64,000 bases of DNA. Source: Pseudoxanthomonas japonensis. GTDB taxonomy: Bacteria > Pseudomonadota > Gammaproteobacteria > Xanthomonadales > Xanthomonadaceae. The number at the start of each line of letters is the position of its first letter. Position 1 is the stretch's first letter. The notes beneath the pieces were generated by a model, which did no database searches, had not been told where the DNA came from, and worked only from the letters and a program-made list of their open reading frames with translations. A program made the translations under genes and the position numbers. Positions 10,411 through 19,399 of the stretch are shown in pieces. The stretch is from contig NZ_PDWW01000001.1 in NCBI RefSeq assembly GCF_010093445.1, positions 1-64,000 on the forward strand, given 5' to 3'.

Positions 10411-11517
10411 ATGAAAATCCGTCTGGGCAATACCGAGATCGGCCTGTTCCGTTACCTCGCCTTGTGGACGGCGGTCGCGCTGTTGTTCACCCTGCAGACG
10501 AAACTCAACAATGGCCTGCATCGGCCCAACTGGCCGCTGTGGGATCTGATCCGCTGGTCGCTGATCCAGTGGTACACGTGGGCAGCGCTGGCTCCCCTCG
10601 TGTTCCGCCTGGCCGAGCGCTACCCGGTGAGCAGCCCGCTGCGCCTGCGCGGACTGGGCAAGCAACTGGTGGCCAGCCTGTGCACGACGTTCGTCGCGAT
10701 GATGATCGGCGCCCTGGTCTCCACGCTGTTCGAGCCCAGCGGCTTCTTCGAACAGCTCGGCTACTTCCTGGAGCAGCACTTCGCCATCGGCCTGCTGACC
10801 TACTGGCTGCTGTTCGCCATCCAGCAGGCCATCCAGTTCCACGCCGAGAAAGCGCGACGCGAACTGGAGGCCAGCCAGCTGGCGACCGAACTCGCGCAGT
10901 CGCGCCTGCAGGTCCTGAAGACGCAGTTGCAGCCGCACTTCCTGTTCAACACGCTGCATGCCATCGTCACCCTGCTGGACGAGGACAAGGTCTCCGCCGA
11001 AGACATGCTGCTGCGCCTGAGCGAACTGCTGCGCGCGTTCCTGGAGGACTACGACGGCCAGGAAATCCCGCTGCGGCGCGAACTGGAACTGCTCGAGCTC
11101 TACCTCGGCATCCAGCGGCACCGCTTCAAGGACCGCCTGACCACACGCATCCACGTCGCGCCCGACGTACTGGAGGCCGCCGTCCCCAGCCTGGTGCTGC
11201 AACCCATCGTGGAGAACGCCATCCGCTACGGCATCGGCCAGCACGTCGGCGACGACCGCGTCGAGATCGACTGCCGGCGCGAGGGCGGCGTGCTGTGCAT
11301 CGACGTACGCAACTTCAACAGCACGCTGGACGAGGGCGGCCATGCGGGCGGGCATGGCATCGGCCTGTCGAACACCCGGATGCGCATGCGCGAACTCTAT
11401 GGGGACGAGGCCAGCCTGCGGCTGGACCTGATCGTCCCGCGCGGCGTCGCCTGCCGGCTGCGGCTCCCGTTCCGCGAACTGGACGACGACCCGCTGCCGG
11501 AGCACGTGCCCGCATGA
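10411..11517 (+). CDS. LytS/YehU-family sensor histidine kinase
   Basis: A 368-residue inner-membrane kinase. Four hydrophobic segments fill roughly residues 15-145, followed by the His_kinase domain with the phospho-acceptor in LQPHFLFNTL and an HATPase domain with the N-box in QPIVENAIRYG and a G-box HGIGLSNT. There is no extracellular sensor loop of size, as in AlgZ/FimS types. AGGAGG lies eight bases before the ATG. The stop overlaps the start of the response regulator (ATGA), so the pair is translationally coupled. Confidence 0.92.
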   Translation: MKIRLGNTEIGLFRYLALWTAVALLFTLQTKLNNGLHRPNWPLWDLIRWSLIQWYTWAALAPLVFRLAERYPVSSPLRLRGLGKQLVASLCTTFVAMMIGALVSTLFEPSGFFEQLGYFLEQHFAIGLLTYWLLFAIQQAIQFHAEKARRELEASQLATELAQSRLQVLKTQLQPHFLFNTLHAIVTLLDEDKVSAEDMLLRLSELLRAFLEDYDGQEIPLRRELELLELYLGIQRHRFKDRLTTRIHVAPDVLEAAVPSLVLQPIVENAIRYGIGQHVGDDRVEIDCRREGGVLCIDVRNFNSTLDEGGHAGGHGIGLSNTRMRMRELYGDEASLRLDLIVPRGVACRLRLPFRELDDDPLPEHVPA

Positions 11518-12293
11518 GCCTCACCGCGCTGGTGATCGACGAAGAACCGATCGCGCGCCATGCGGTGGTGCGGTTGCTGCGCGAGGATCCCGACATCGAG
11601 GTGGCCGGCGAATGCGGCGATGGCGTGTCCGCGGTGGCGGCGATCCGCGACCGGTCGCCCGACCTGGTGTTCCTCGACATCCAGATGCCGGCCATCACCG
11701 GCCTGGACGTGGTGGCGACGATCGGCGCGGCGCGCATGCCGGCGACCATCTTCGTCACCGCCTACGAGCAGTTCGCGGTGCGCGCGTTCGAGGCGAACGC
11801 GGTGGACTACCTGGTCAAGCCCTTCAGCCGCGAGCGCTTTGCGGAAACGCTGCGCCGGGCGAAGCAGCGGCTGCTCGGTGCACGCGGTGCGGACGCGGAC
11901 ACGACCGCGCGCATCATGCAGGCGCTGGCGTCGCTGCAGCAGCGCGACGCCTACCTGGAGCGGCTGCCCGTCCGCGAGAAAGAACGCGTGGTGCTGGTCG
12001 ACGTGGACGACATCGTCTGGATCAAGGCCAGCGGCAACACGGTGCGACTGCACCTGGCCGACCGCGTGCATGAAGTGCGCGAGACGATGTCGGCACTGGC
12101 GGCGCGACTGGACCCGCGCCACTTCGCCCGCGTGCACCGCTCGGCGATCATCAACGTGCGCCGGGTGAAGGACATCCACCCGTGGTTCAACGGCTACCAC
12201 GTGGTGACGATGGACACCGGCCAGCAGCTGCGCATGAGCCGCTACCAGCACGAAGCGTTCCTGAAACTGGCGACGCTGCGCCGCGAGGACTGA
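11514..12293 (+). CDS. LytTR-family response regulator
   Basis: A 259-residue DNA-binding regulator. The receiver domain (1-120) has the acidic pocket at DEE and phospho-acceptor Asp55 in LVFLDIQMP; the C-terminal LytTR domain (about 150-255) includes the RVHRSAIINVRRV segment. It starts inside the stop of the kinase gene, confirming a cognate pair. The natural target is predicted to be the tandem GACGAATCGT repeats 200 bases upstream of the operon, giving autoregulation and control of the divergent secreted protein. Resembles the AlgR/YehT/BtsR class; the stimulus is unknown. Confidence 0.92.
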   Translation: MSLTALVIDEEPIARHAVVRLLREDPDIEVAGECGDGVSAVAAIRDRSPDLVFLDIQMPAITGLDVVATIGAARMPATIFVTAYEQFAVRAFEANAVDYLVKPFSRERFAETLRRAKQRLLGARGADADTTARIMQALASLQQRDAYLERLPVREKERVVLVDVDDIVWIKASGNTVRLHLADRVHEVRETMSALAARLDPRHFARVHRSAIINVRRVKDIHPWFNGYHVVTMDTGQQLRMSRYQHEAFLKLATLRRED

Positions 12294-12301
12294 CGCGGGC
12301 G

Positions 12302-13270
12302 TTATTCCGATTCCACGCCCGCCAGCGCGAGCACCCAGCCCGGCACCACCGGCTCGCCGGCGTAGAAGTCCTTCGGCTTCTTCTCGGCCATCGCCCAGCG
12401 GTGCAACCAGCTGGGGCCGTAGCGGCCGTTGTAGCCGTCCTCGCCACGCGCGTACGCGGGATCGCGCATCGCCTCGTCCAGTGTCACCACGCGGTAGCCG
12501 CGGCGCTGCACGCCGGCCACCAGGTCCGCATAGGCCACGGCGTTCAACTCGTTGGCGTGCAGCAGCCACACCTGCGGCAACGCATAGCCCAGCAGCGCCT
12601 GCGATTGCTGTTCGTAGTAGTCGACCTTGTTGAGCATGTAAGGGAGGTAGCCCCGGCGCAGCCGCTCCAGCGTGGCCGCACGTTCGGGCGTGTCGGGCTG
12701 GCCGTCGAGCACGTTGGCGTAGGCGAACGCCCATACCCATTCGCCGTTGTCGACGGTCACCGGCGCGATGCGGTAGCCGTGGTCACCGAGGAAGGCGGAC
12801 AGCGTGGCGCGGTCCTCCGGCGTGCGGCCCGCACGCAGGTAGGGATGGCGGAACCAGCGCGGCGCCTGCCCGCGCTCCGCCAGCAGCGGTCGCAACACGC
12901 GCTCGCCATCGAGGATGTCCTGCTGGAAGGCCGGCAGCCCCACCGCATGCACGTCGAGATGGCCGTGGGTGTGGTTGCCCAGTTCGTAGCCGGCGTCGAG
13001 CCAGTCGCGCAGCATCGCCACGCGCGCCGGCTGCACCTGCCCGTCGACCTCCAGCTTGCCCTCGTTGACGAAGCCCACCACCGGCACGCCCACCTGCTTC
13101 AGCTGCGCCATCAGCTGTGCATGGCGCGCGGCCAGTTCCGCCGGTGGCGTCCTGTCCATCCGTTGCCACGGCAGGTCGTCGATGGTGATGGCGATGCGGC
13201 GGTCAGGCTCGGCGGCATGCGCCGCCAGGGCAGCCAGCGACAACACGATGACTCGCAGGAGAAAGCGCAT
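12302..13270 (-). CDS. Secreted polysaccharide deacetylase family protein
   Basis: A 322-residue protein with a signal peptide (about 1-19, AAHAAEP). The NodB-type metal motif is present: ITIDD (Asp31-Asp32) and HTHGH for the two His ligands. These support de-N-acetylation of a sugar polymer or a related C-N hydrolysis in the periplasm. The start is the Met preceding the signal peptide. It lies 78 bases downstream of the N-acetyltransferase gene on the same strand and converges on the LytTR gene with eight bases between stops. Confidence 0.85.
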   Translation of the reverse strand: MRFLLRVIVLSLAALAAHAAEPDRRIAITIDDLPWQRMDRTPPAELAARHAQLMAQLKQVGVPVVGFVNEGKLEVDGQVQPARVAMLRDWLDAGYELGNHTHGHLDVHAVGLPAFQQDILDGERVLRPLLAERGQAPRWFRHPYLRAGRTPEDRATLSAFLGDHGYRIAPVTVDNGEWVWAFAYANVLDGQPDTPERAATLERLRRGYLPYMLNKVDYYEQQSQALLGYALPQVWLLHANELNAVAYADLVAGVQRRGYRVVTLDEAMRDPAYARGEDGYNGRYGPSWLHRWAMAEKKPKDFYAGEPVVPGWVLALAGVESE

Positions 13271-13348
13271 GCGCGATCCGGTTGGGTGAGGGAGGAGCGA
13301 GCTTACCTGTCGCCGCCGTCGCGCCACCACCCCGCCGCAGGGAACCGC

Positions 13349-14182
13349 TCATGCATCGTGATGCGCCTGCAGCCACCGTGCGATCGCAGGCGCCAGCGCG
13401 GGATGGTCGGGCACGCGCAGGCCGAAGCCCTCCCGCAGTTCCGTGATCACCGCATCGACATCCGCCAGTCGCCTCCGCTCGCTGGCGTGGCCGGTGCGGT
13501 GCAAGGCGACGCTGCCGTTGCCCAGTGTCCTGCGCCAGCCGGGACCGGTGCGCGCCACGCGCAGCTCGTCGAGGAAGGGCGAATCCGGATGCGTGCTGAC
13601 ATACCAGTTGCCGACGACATGGTCGATCTCGGCCTGCTGCTGCAGGTCGAACACGTACAGCGCGCGCCAGTCGCCGGCCACCTGCGCCTGCAGCAGGTAC
13701 TGCTCGCCTTGCCGCGTGATGCGATACGGCTCGTGCGGGGTGGTCTGTGCGTCTTCGCGGTCCAGCTGCAACGGCGCGGTCGGGACCATGCCACCGAAGC
13801 CGACATCGACGGTGTAGCGCACGCCGTCGAGGGTCACCAGCGACAGCAGGTGGGTGCGCGCCGTGACGGTACCTTCGGCCTCGCCCATCACTACGCGGCC
13901 GGTGATGCCGCGCGCGTCGAACCCCAGCGCCAGCAGCAGCGCCAGGAAGGCGCGGTTGAGCTCGTAGCAGTAACCGCCACGTCCCTCGTGCAGCAGCTTG
14001 TGCTCGATGTCGTGCAGGTCCATCGACACCGGCAAGCGCATCAGCGTCGACAAGGTTTCGAACGGGAACGCGGCCGTGTGCCGTCGCTGCAGCTCGCGAA
14101 GTGCGTCCAGCGTGGGCGGTGGCGGCCGGTCGTAATCCAGTCGTTGCAGGTATCGGCTGATATCGGTCAGGGAGGGTGACAT
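13349..14182 (-). CDS. nat: Arylamine N-acetyltransferase
   Basis: A 278-residue cytosolic enzyme transferring acetyl from acetyl-CoA to arylamines, hydrazines or hydroxylamines. The triad is visible: Cys72 in RGGYCYEL, His111 in RTHLL and Asp126 in VDVGFGG. Length is normal for bacterial NATs. The ATG at 14182 has AGGAG six bases upstream; the open frame extends to 14359 but without a ribosome site and beyond the family N-terminus. Upstream there is an 18-base SoxR-like box overlapping a TTGACC -35, suggesting induction by redox-active compounds. Confidence 0.92.
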   Translation of the reverse strand: MSPSLTDISRYLQRLDYDRPPPPTLDALRELQRRHTAAFPFETLSTLMRLPVSMDLHDIEHKLLHEGRGGYCYELNRAFLALLLALGFDARGITGRVVMGEAEGTVTARTHLLSLVTLDGVRYTVDVGFGGMVPTAPLQLDREDAQTTPHEPYRITRQGEQYLLQAQVAGDWRALYVFDLQQQAEIDHVVGNWYVSTHPDSPFLDELRVARTGPGWRRTLGNGSVALHRTGHASERRRLADVDAVITELREGFGLRVPDHPALAPAIARWLQAHHDA

Positions 14183-14217
14183 GGCGACTCCTGGCATGGC
14201 AGGCCGCCACGATGCCC

Positions 14218-14239
14218 CCTCAACCGCGATTGAGGTCAA
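14218..14239 (-). promoter_or_regulatory. SoxR-like operator with overlapping -35 upstream of nat
   Basis: CCTCAACCGCGATTGAGG (14218-14235) is an 18-base dyad whose six-base arms equal those of the SoxR box CCTCAAGTTAACTTGAGG; the six central bases differ. On the minus strand a TTGACC -35 (14239-14234) overlaps the left arm, as in MerR-family promoters with long 19-20 base spacers. The -10 at that distance (CATCGT) is poor. The dyad lies between divergent nat and the DUF2272 gene. Confidence 0.55.
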
Positions 14240-14349
14240 GCCTGCGGCGCGCCAGACCTTTCCGATACCTTCATTCCGCGTGATGACGCCGTGTCCTGCC
14301 GATACGGCATGATGCGTAAGAAGGACCACGGACCCCCAAGGATCATCTG

Positions 14350-15387
14350 ATGCGTGCATGGCTGTTGCTGCCCCTCCTGCTGCTGTCTTCCTTCGCCGCG
14401 CGTGCGGCCGACGCCTGTCCGCAGCTGTCGCAACAGACGCCGACGGACGTCGCCACGCGCATCGCTGCGGTCGCCTGCCGCGAGCACCTGATGTGGTATC
14501 GCCCCTTCATCGACCGGAACGGTCGGCTGGCGAACGCACCGGTGATGGAAGCCGAGGCGTCGCTGCTGTCGATCGGCGACGACCGCGCCTGGCAGCGCGT
14601 CGCGCGCTACTGGCGCGACAGCGGCCTGCTCGCTGCCATCGGCCACCGTCGCGGCGCGACCGACTGCCTGTATGCCTCGGCGACCGGGCCGCAGGCCGAG
14701 GCCTGTCGCGGTTTCGTGGTGGACACGCCGTGGTCGGCCGCCTTCATCTCGTGGGTGATGCGCGAAGCGCGCGTGCCGGGCTTCCGCGGCTCCAGCCGCC
14801 ACTTCACCTACGTGCAGGCCGCGTTCCAGAACCCGTCGACGAATGCCTTCGACGTCATCGACGTGGCGCACGCCAAACCGGTGGTCGGCGACCTGATCTG
14901 CTACGTGCGCCAGTCCGGCCGGCTGTTCGGTCACGAGGGGCTGGTGCCGTTGCTGCGCAGTGGCAGCTCGCTCGACATGCATTGCGACATCGTGGTGGCG
15001 GTCAATCCGGGCAACGACGCCACCGCGTACGCGATCGGCGGCAACGTGCAGCAGGCCGTCACCATGCGGATGCTGCCGCTCAACCGCAACGGCGAGTTCT
15101 GGGGCGGGCTGCCGCTGCGCATCGGCGACGGCACGCTGTGCGCGCCCGACAACGAGGCGGCCTGCAACATGAACCGCCAGGACTGGGCGGCGATCCTGCG
15201 ACTGAAGTCGCCGGAGCAGCTGGCGAAGCTGCCGGGCTACCTGCCACCCGCGCAGGAGGCTCCCGGCAACGAGGGGCCGGAGAAGGCGGAGTGCTGCATT
15301 CACTGCGTCGTCGGATCCGGTGTGCCAAGGTGCCCCGCCGACGCCGCCACGCCCGCCGGTACCGCCCCGACGTCCGACACGGAATAG
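14350..15387 (+). CDS. Secreted DUF2272 protein
   Basis: A 345-residue protein with a signal peptide (about 1-20, ARAADAC). The body matches DUF2272, a family whose fold and conserved Cys/His suggest an NlpC/CHAP-like hydrolase but which has no proven activity. Candidate catalytic features are the HEG segment near residue 197 and the conserved DTPWSAAFISWV block (about 125-136). It is followed after five bases by a small lipoprotein gene, so the two are probably co-transcribed. Confidence 0.8.
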   Translation: MRAWLLLPLLLLSSFAARAADACPQLSQQTPTDVATRIAAVACREHLMWYRPFIDRNGRLANAPVMEAEASLLSIGDDRAWQRVARYWRDSGLLAAIGHRRGATDCLYASATGPQAEACRGFVVDTPWSAAFISWVMREARVPGFRGSSRHFTYVQAAFQNPSTNAFDVIDVAHAKPVVGDLICYVRQSGRLFGHEGLVPLLRSGSSLDMHCDIVVAVNPGNDATAYAIGGNVQQAVTMRMLPLNRNGEFWGGLPLRIGDGTLCAPDNEAACNMNRQDWAAILRLKSPEQLAKLPGYLPPAQEAPGNEGPEKAECCIHCVVGSGVPRCPADAATPAGTAPTSDTE

Positions 15388-15392
15388 ACCCC

Positions 15393-15776
15393 ATGATCCT
15401 GCGCCACCGCACTTCCCTGCTCGCCGGCCTGGCCGCGGCCTCGATGACGCTGCTGGGCGCCTGTGCGACGACACCTGCCGCGCCCGCCAGCGCCACGCTC
15501 GCCGCGGGGCAGCAGGCCACCGTCGACGGCACCATCGTCAGCGTCGACACCACGCCGTGGACCTACGACGGCAGCGCCATCATCAGGATCGCCGCGGCCA
15601 ACGGCCAGGTCGACGTGCACCTGCCCGCCCGCTGGAACCTGTGCAAGGCACCGCCGCCGGACGATGTGCAATCGCTGAAGGCCGGCGACCGCGTGCAGGC
15701 GACCGGCACGGTCACCGACGACGGTGCGCTGGTCGTCTGCGAAGGCACGCAACACGGGCTGCGCAGGACGCCTTAG
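15393..15776 (+). CDS. Small lipoprotein, OB-fold-like
   Basis: A 127-residue protein with a lipoprotein signal ending in LLGAC (Cys24). The mature chain reads like a small beta-barrel (VDGTIVSVDTTPW, VHLPARWNLC, GDRVQATGTV), similar in look to OB-fold lipoproteins, but I cannot name a family. It starts five bases behind the DUF2272 gene and ends nine bases short of the convergent HPP gene. Localisation to the outer or inner membrane is not decided by the sequence I can read. Confidence 0.7.
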   Translation: MILRHRTSLLAGLAAASMTLLGACATTPAAPASATLAAGQQATVDGTIVSVDTTPWTYDGSAIIRIAAANGQVDVHLPARWNLCKAPPPDDVQSLKAGDRVQATGTVTDDGALVVCEGTQHGLRRTP

Positions 15777-15785
15777 CCCGCCGGC

Positions 15786-16760
15786 TCACTCCGCTTTCAT
15801 CCAGCGCCCGCTGCCCTGCGACACGACTTCGAAGCGGGCCCACGCACGGAACGCCTCCACGCTGCAGGCACCGGATTGCGCCGCCTGGTCGCCGGCGATC
15901 ACGTGGTAGTGCAGGCGGTCGGGTGCGGCGTCCGCCGGACGTTCCTCCTGCGTCAGCACGCGCCGCACGCTCCACAGCTTGCCCAGCTTGCCGTTGCTGT
16001 AGGCGCGGCCGGCGATGATGTCCTGCGGGTGGGTGATGTTCTTCTCGGCGTGCTGCTTGGCGAGTTCCAAGAGCTCGGTGAGGTTCTCGGTGGTGATGTC
16101 GACGTAGGAGTTGAGCTGCTCCATCGCCGCGGAGAAGTCTTCCTGCGTCAGTTCGAACTGGCGCGCGGCCGGGCGCGTGGCGGGAATGGGTTGGCGGCGC
16201 TTGTGCAGGTGCGCGGGGTAGCGACGCCACGGGAACAGGGCGTTGAAAACGATGGCCATGGACAGGATGGCGATGACGTTGATCAGTACCGGCATCAGCA
16301 GGTAGCCGTAGCCGAGTTCGTGCACCTGCGAACCGCCGATCACCGCCGCCAGCGCGGTGGCGCCGCCGGGTGGGTGGATGCAGCGCAGGTAGTACATGCC
16401 CAGCACCGCCAGCCCGACCGCGAGGGCGGCGGTCCAGGCGTGGTCGGCGAACAGCTTCTGGCAGCTCACGCCGATGAAGGCGGACAGCAGGTGACCGCCG
16501 ATCACGGCCCACGGCTGCGACAGCGCGCCTTGCGGCACGGCGAACAGCAGCACGGCGGACGCGCCCATCGAGGTGACCATCAGCGCGCCGCCGACCGCGC
16601 CGGCCGCGTGTTCGGGGAACGTCCAGCGGGTCAGCCAGTACACCGACACGATGCCGAGCAACGCACCGATGCCGGAGATCCACTTCTCGCCGTGGCGGGT
16701 GGTGTTGCGCTCGATGCCCAGCAGCAGGCGCAACTCGGTCAGGCGGGACGGCGGGCTCAT
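15786..16760 (-). CDS. HPP-family integral membrane protein
   Basis: A 324-residue protein whose first half (about 25-180) has four to five membrane helices and the signature IHPPGGATA, defining the HPP family, and whose second half (about 200-324) is a soluble domain. The family has been linked to nitrite transport in chloroplasts and cyanobacteria; whether that holds here is unknown. The start at 16760 is chosen because the hydrophobic region begins soon after; open frame upstream lacks support. Divergent from the PiuC-type dioxygenase gene. Confidence 0.85.
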   Translation of the reverse strand: MSPPSRLTELRLLLGIERNTTRHGEKWISGIGALLGIVSVYWLTRWTFPEHAAGAVGGALMVTSMGASAVLLFAVPQGALSQPWAVIGGHLLSAFIGVSCQKLFADHAWTAALAVGLAVLGMYYLRCIHPPGGATALAAVIGGSQVHELGYGYLLMPVLINVIAILSMAIVFNALFPWRRYPAHLHKRRQPIPATRPAARQFELTQEDFSAAMEQLNSYVDITTENLTELLELAKQHAEKNITHPQDIIAGRAYSNGKLGKLWSVRRVLTQEERPADAAPDRLHYHVIAGDQAAQSGACSVEAFRAWARFEVVSQGSGRWMKAE

Positions 16761-16916
16761 GGGCGTTCGAACGAGGGGGCGGCGACGCAGTCTATGCGAA
16801 GGACGGCGCCTGCCGACCGCACCCGATCGAGGAACCGCTTTTCGGTTGGGAACGTGCTGACCTACACTCGGCCCAGGGGTATCAAGGCTGTCATCGCGCA
16901 CAAGGGGACACTGCTC

Positions 16917-17588
16917 ATGATTCTTACGCTTCCCGATCTGATCACGCCGGACGAGCTCGCCACCATCAAGCAGATGCTCGCAACGGCGCAGTTCTCCGAT
17001 GGCAAGGCCACTGCGGGCGAACTGCTGCACAAGGCCAAGAACAACCTGCAGATCCCCGCGAACCATCCGGTGATGAAAGGCATCACCAACCTGGTGATGG
17101 AAGCGCTGGGCCGCAATGATCCGTTCATGAGCGTGGCCCAGCCCCGGCGGCTGGCGGCAATGCTGGTCAGTCGCTACGAGCCGGGAATGGCGTATGGCGC
17201 GCACGTCGACTCCGCGGTGATGGGTGCGCCGAACCATGTGCGTAGCGATGTGTCCTTCACGATATTCCTGAATGAGCCGGACACGTACAAGGGCGGTGAG
17301 CTCGCCTTCGAGATTGGCGGCACCGAGGCAGTATTCAAGCCGGCGGCACGCTCGGCCATCTGCTATCCCACCGGGCAGCTCCATTGGGTCAAGACGGTCG
17401 AGGAAGGCGAACGGCTGGCGATCGTGGGCTGGGTACAGAGCCTGGTGCGCGATCCCGCGGTCCGCGAGCTGTTGCATGATCTGTCGACTGCGCGCGAGCT
17501 GCTGGTCGGGAAGGAAGGTGCCGAACGCTCGCTCGAACTCGTCAACAAGTGCTATTCCAATCTGCTACGCCGGAACGCGGAACCCTGA
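16917..17588 (+). CDS. Fe(II)/2-oxoglutarate-dependent PKHD-type hydroxylase (PiuC/YbiX)
   Basis: A 223-residue cytosolic dioxygenase of the PiuC/YbiX family. The iron facial triad is His96-x-Asp98 (GAHVDS) and His156 (GQLHWV), with Arg166 (ERLAIVGW) to bind 2-oxoglutarate. PiuC genes usually sit beside siderophore receptors; here no receptor is adjacent, so its link to iron uptake is by family only. The open frame runs far upstream; the ATG at 16917 matches the family N-terminus. No Fur box was obvious in the intergenic region. Confidence 0.92.
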   Translation: MILTLPDLITPDELATIKQMLATAQFSDGKATAGELLHKAKNNLQIPANHPVMKGITNLVMEALGRNDPFMSVAQPRRLAAMLVSRYEPGMAYGAHVDSAVMGAPNHVRSDVSFTIFLNEPDTYKGGELAFEIGGTEAVFKPAARSAICYPTGQLHWVKTVEEGERLAIVGWVQSLVRDPAVRELLHDLSTARELLVGKEGAERSLELVNKCYSNLLRRNAEP

Positions 17589-17650
17589 CACCCCCGCGAC
17601 ACCGCGCATGCCGCTGCACGCGGTTGTTGCGGGTGAGCCCTCGGGAAGCC

Positions 17651-17968
17651 TCACGCGCGCTCGCTGAGCAATCCGATCCGACGGAACCACATCTCCAGCG
17701 GCACGGTCACCAGCGGCGGCACGGCGGCGATCACGGCCAGTAGCGTGGCCCACCATGGCCAGCGCAGGCGCAGCGCGGCCAGCACGGTGACGACGACGTA
17801 GAACAGGAACGCGCCGCCATGCAGCGGCCCGAAGATCTTGACGCCCAGCTCGTTGGCCACCGGCCCGTACTTGAGGAACATGCCGATCAGCAGACCGGCC
17901 CAGGTGAAGCCTTCGATGAAAGCGGCGACAGCGAACAGGCGCCCGGCGGGCGCGAGGGGGCGGGACAT
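17651..17968 (-). CDS. DUF3817 integral membrane protein
   Basis: A 105-residue protein with three membrane helices and the DUF3817 features FIEGFTWAGL, KYGP and GPLHGGAF. Function of the family is not established. GGAG lies six bases upstream of the ATG. It is the last ordinary high-G+C gene before the low-G+C restriction-modification island and converges with the PiuC-type gene. Confidence 0.85.
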   Translation of the reverse strand: MSRPLAPAGRLFAVAAFIEGFTWAGLLIGMFLKYGPVANELGVKIFGPLHGGAFLFYVVVTVLAALRLRWPWWATLLAVIAAVPPLVTVPLEMWFRRIGLLSERA

Positions 17969-18104
17969 GCAGAACTCCAGTGAGGGATGCCGGATGCGAT
18001 GGCGGCTGCGGCGCTCGCTGGCGTTGGGATTCTAGCGGGCCACTGCCAACAATGAGCGCTGTCTTGGAAGCCGCTCCAACGCGAATTCGACTCAGATAAT
18101 GCTA

Positions 18105-18935
18105 CTAAGCCTTCTTCTTGCCCGAATAGATCGCTAGGTCTTCCGCCGAAATACTGGACGCGGGCACCAACTCGTAGTGCTCCTCCGACACAACCCTGAT
18201 ATCCCCATCTTGCTCAGTCAGCTCGAACATAGCGATCTTGTTGTTCGTCATGAACTGGGCCGAGACCGGGCGGCAGCGCAATGCCGGGAATTTTTGTCTG
18301 CAGCAGGCGATATCCTGCTCGGTCTGCTGCCTTCCGTGCTTGTCCTTCCCCCCCTTTGCTTGTACGGGGACGACATACTGGCTTCCGCTTCGGTCGATCC
18401 CGACGTACAGCTCATCGATCTCAATTTGCCCGATCCCTTGCACCGTAGTTCGAAGGTGGTTCTGCAATGAAGATGCCGTAATGCCCAAGAAGATATCGAC
18501 GAGTCTGTTATAGCGAACTTTCGCCAGCAACGCCTGCTCGTCTCCTAGCGCGTGAGCCCCGATGATCTCGGGCGTCGCATCCGGAATCTTGACCACCAAC
18601 TGGTGCTCTCTTGGCGAGATGTTCAATGGCTTGACGAGCCTGAACTCGTACTTCGCGACTCCTGCACCCGCAATTATCCACTCATAGCCTTCCGGCGCAG
18701 TATCCGTAATGGATGTCGGGAGTGAGGCTCTGTACTTGAACGAATAGATGGTGTCGCCCTGATTTTTCGGGAGCTCTATTCCTTTTTCCGTCGCGATCTC
18801 AGCAAACTCTTTTCGCTCGAAGCCAAACCGCTGATTTCCCTTTTTATAGTGCCGCCGGAAAACCTCCGAAATGATCTCGGAGTATCGATTCGGCGCTTTC
18901 TCCTTCTTAACTTTCGATTCTTTCGCCTTGACCAC
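18105..18935 (-). CDS. Putative restriction endonuclease of the Vsr/C5-methyltransferase island
   Basis: A 276-residue protein if started at the GTG that overlaps the vsr stop codon (TAGTG); an ATG 25 codons earlier is possible. No family is recognised with certainty. The N-terminal third looks basic and helical, and a PD-(D/E)xK-like pattern is visible: an acidic cluster IEIDEL, then Asp in VGID, then VPVQAK about 15 residues later (Gln in place of Glu). Its place beside a C5 methyltransferase and Vsr suggests it is the restriction enzyme. G+C is near half, far below the neighbours, so the cassette was probably acquired. Confidence 0.65.
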   Translation of the reverse strand: MVKAKESKVKKEKAPNRYSEIISEVFRRHYKKGNQRFGFERKEFAEIATEKGIELPKNQGDTIYSFKYRASLPTSITDTAPEGYEWIIAGAGVAKYEFRLVKPLNISPREHQLVVKIPDATPEIIGAHALGDEQALLAKVRYNRLVDIFLGITASSLQNHLRTTVQGIGQIEIDELYVGIDRSGSQYVVPVQAKGGKDKHGRQQTEQDIACCRQKFPALRCRPVSAQFMTNNKIAMFELTEQDGDIRVVSEEHYELVPASSISAEDLAIYSGKKKA

Positions 18936-19348
18936 TATCCACCCCAATCGTCCAAAGCCTCTTGCAGCTTCTCGGCCAACTTTTCCGGCCGTTTTAGTTC
19001 GCATTCCCAAACTATCACAACCTTCCAGCCGAGAGCCGTTATTGCCCTACGCTTCCGGGCATCGCGCCTGCGGTTCGCTTCAATCTTCTCGGCCCAGTAC
19101 ACGGTGCGCGACTTCGGCATCTTGTCTCGTTTGCATACATGACCATGCCAGAAGCATCCATGCACAAAAATGACGGCTCCTCGACCAGGAAGAACGATAT
19201 CAGGCGTCCCTGGCAAGTCTCTCCGATGCAGCCGGAACCGGTACCCCATCCCATGCAACATTGATCTAACTTCAACTTCTGGCTTTGTGTTCGTACCCCT
19301 GATTCTGGACATAAGCCAGCTTCTGCGATCCGGACTCAGTCTATCCAC
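18935..19348 (-). CDS. vsr: Very short patch repair endonuclease Vsr
   Basis: A 137-residue mismatch endonuclease that nicks beside T:G mismatches created when 5-methylcytosine deaminates. Family blocks are complete: LSPDRRSWLMSRIRGTNTKPE-like N-terminus, FRLHRRDLPGTPDIVLP with the catalytic Asp, VIFVHGCFWHGH with zinc and active-site His, and the Cys/His zinc set. Start is GTG at 19348, giving normal family length with GGGAGG upstream; the frame stays open to 19459 but would add residues unlike any Vsr. Overlaps the nuclease gene by one base and is divergent from the methyltransferase gene. Confidence 0.92.
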   Translation of the reverse strand: MDRLSPDRRSWLMSRIRGTNTKPEVEVRSMLHGMGYRFRLHRRDLPGTPDIVLPGRGAVIFVHGCFWHGHVCKRDKMPKSRTVYWAEKIEANRRRDARKRRAITALGWKVVIVWECELKRPEKLAEKLQEALDDWGG

Positions 19349-19399
19349 GCCCCTGCAGCCTCCCAGTCGCAAGATTTGAGAGAAGTCGCGACAATGATA

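Noticed and set aside
16761-16916. AACCG-CTTTT-CGGTT dyad between the HPP and PiuC-type genes as a Fur site
   Set aside because: Does not match the Fur box and is too short to claim; recorded only as a possible hairpin.
18936-19010. 25-codon N-terminal extension of the putative nuclease
   Set aside because: It overlaps vsr and encodes the antisense-free reading of its 3' end; the GTG overlapping the vsr stop is the more usual coupled start. It is kept as an alternative.
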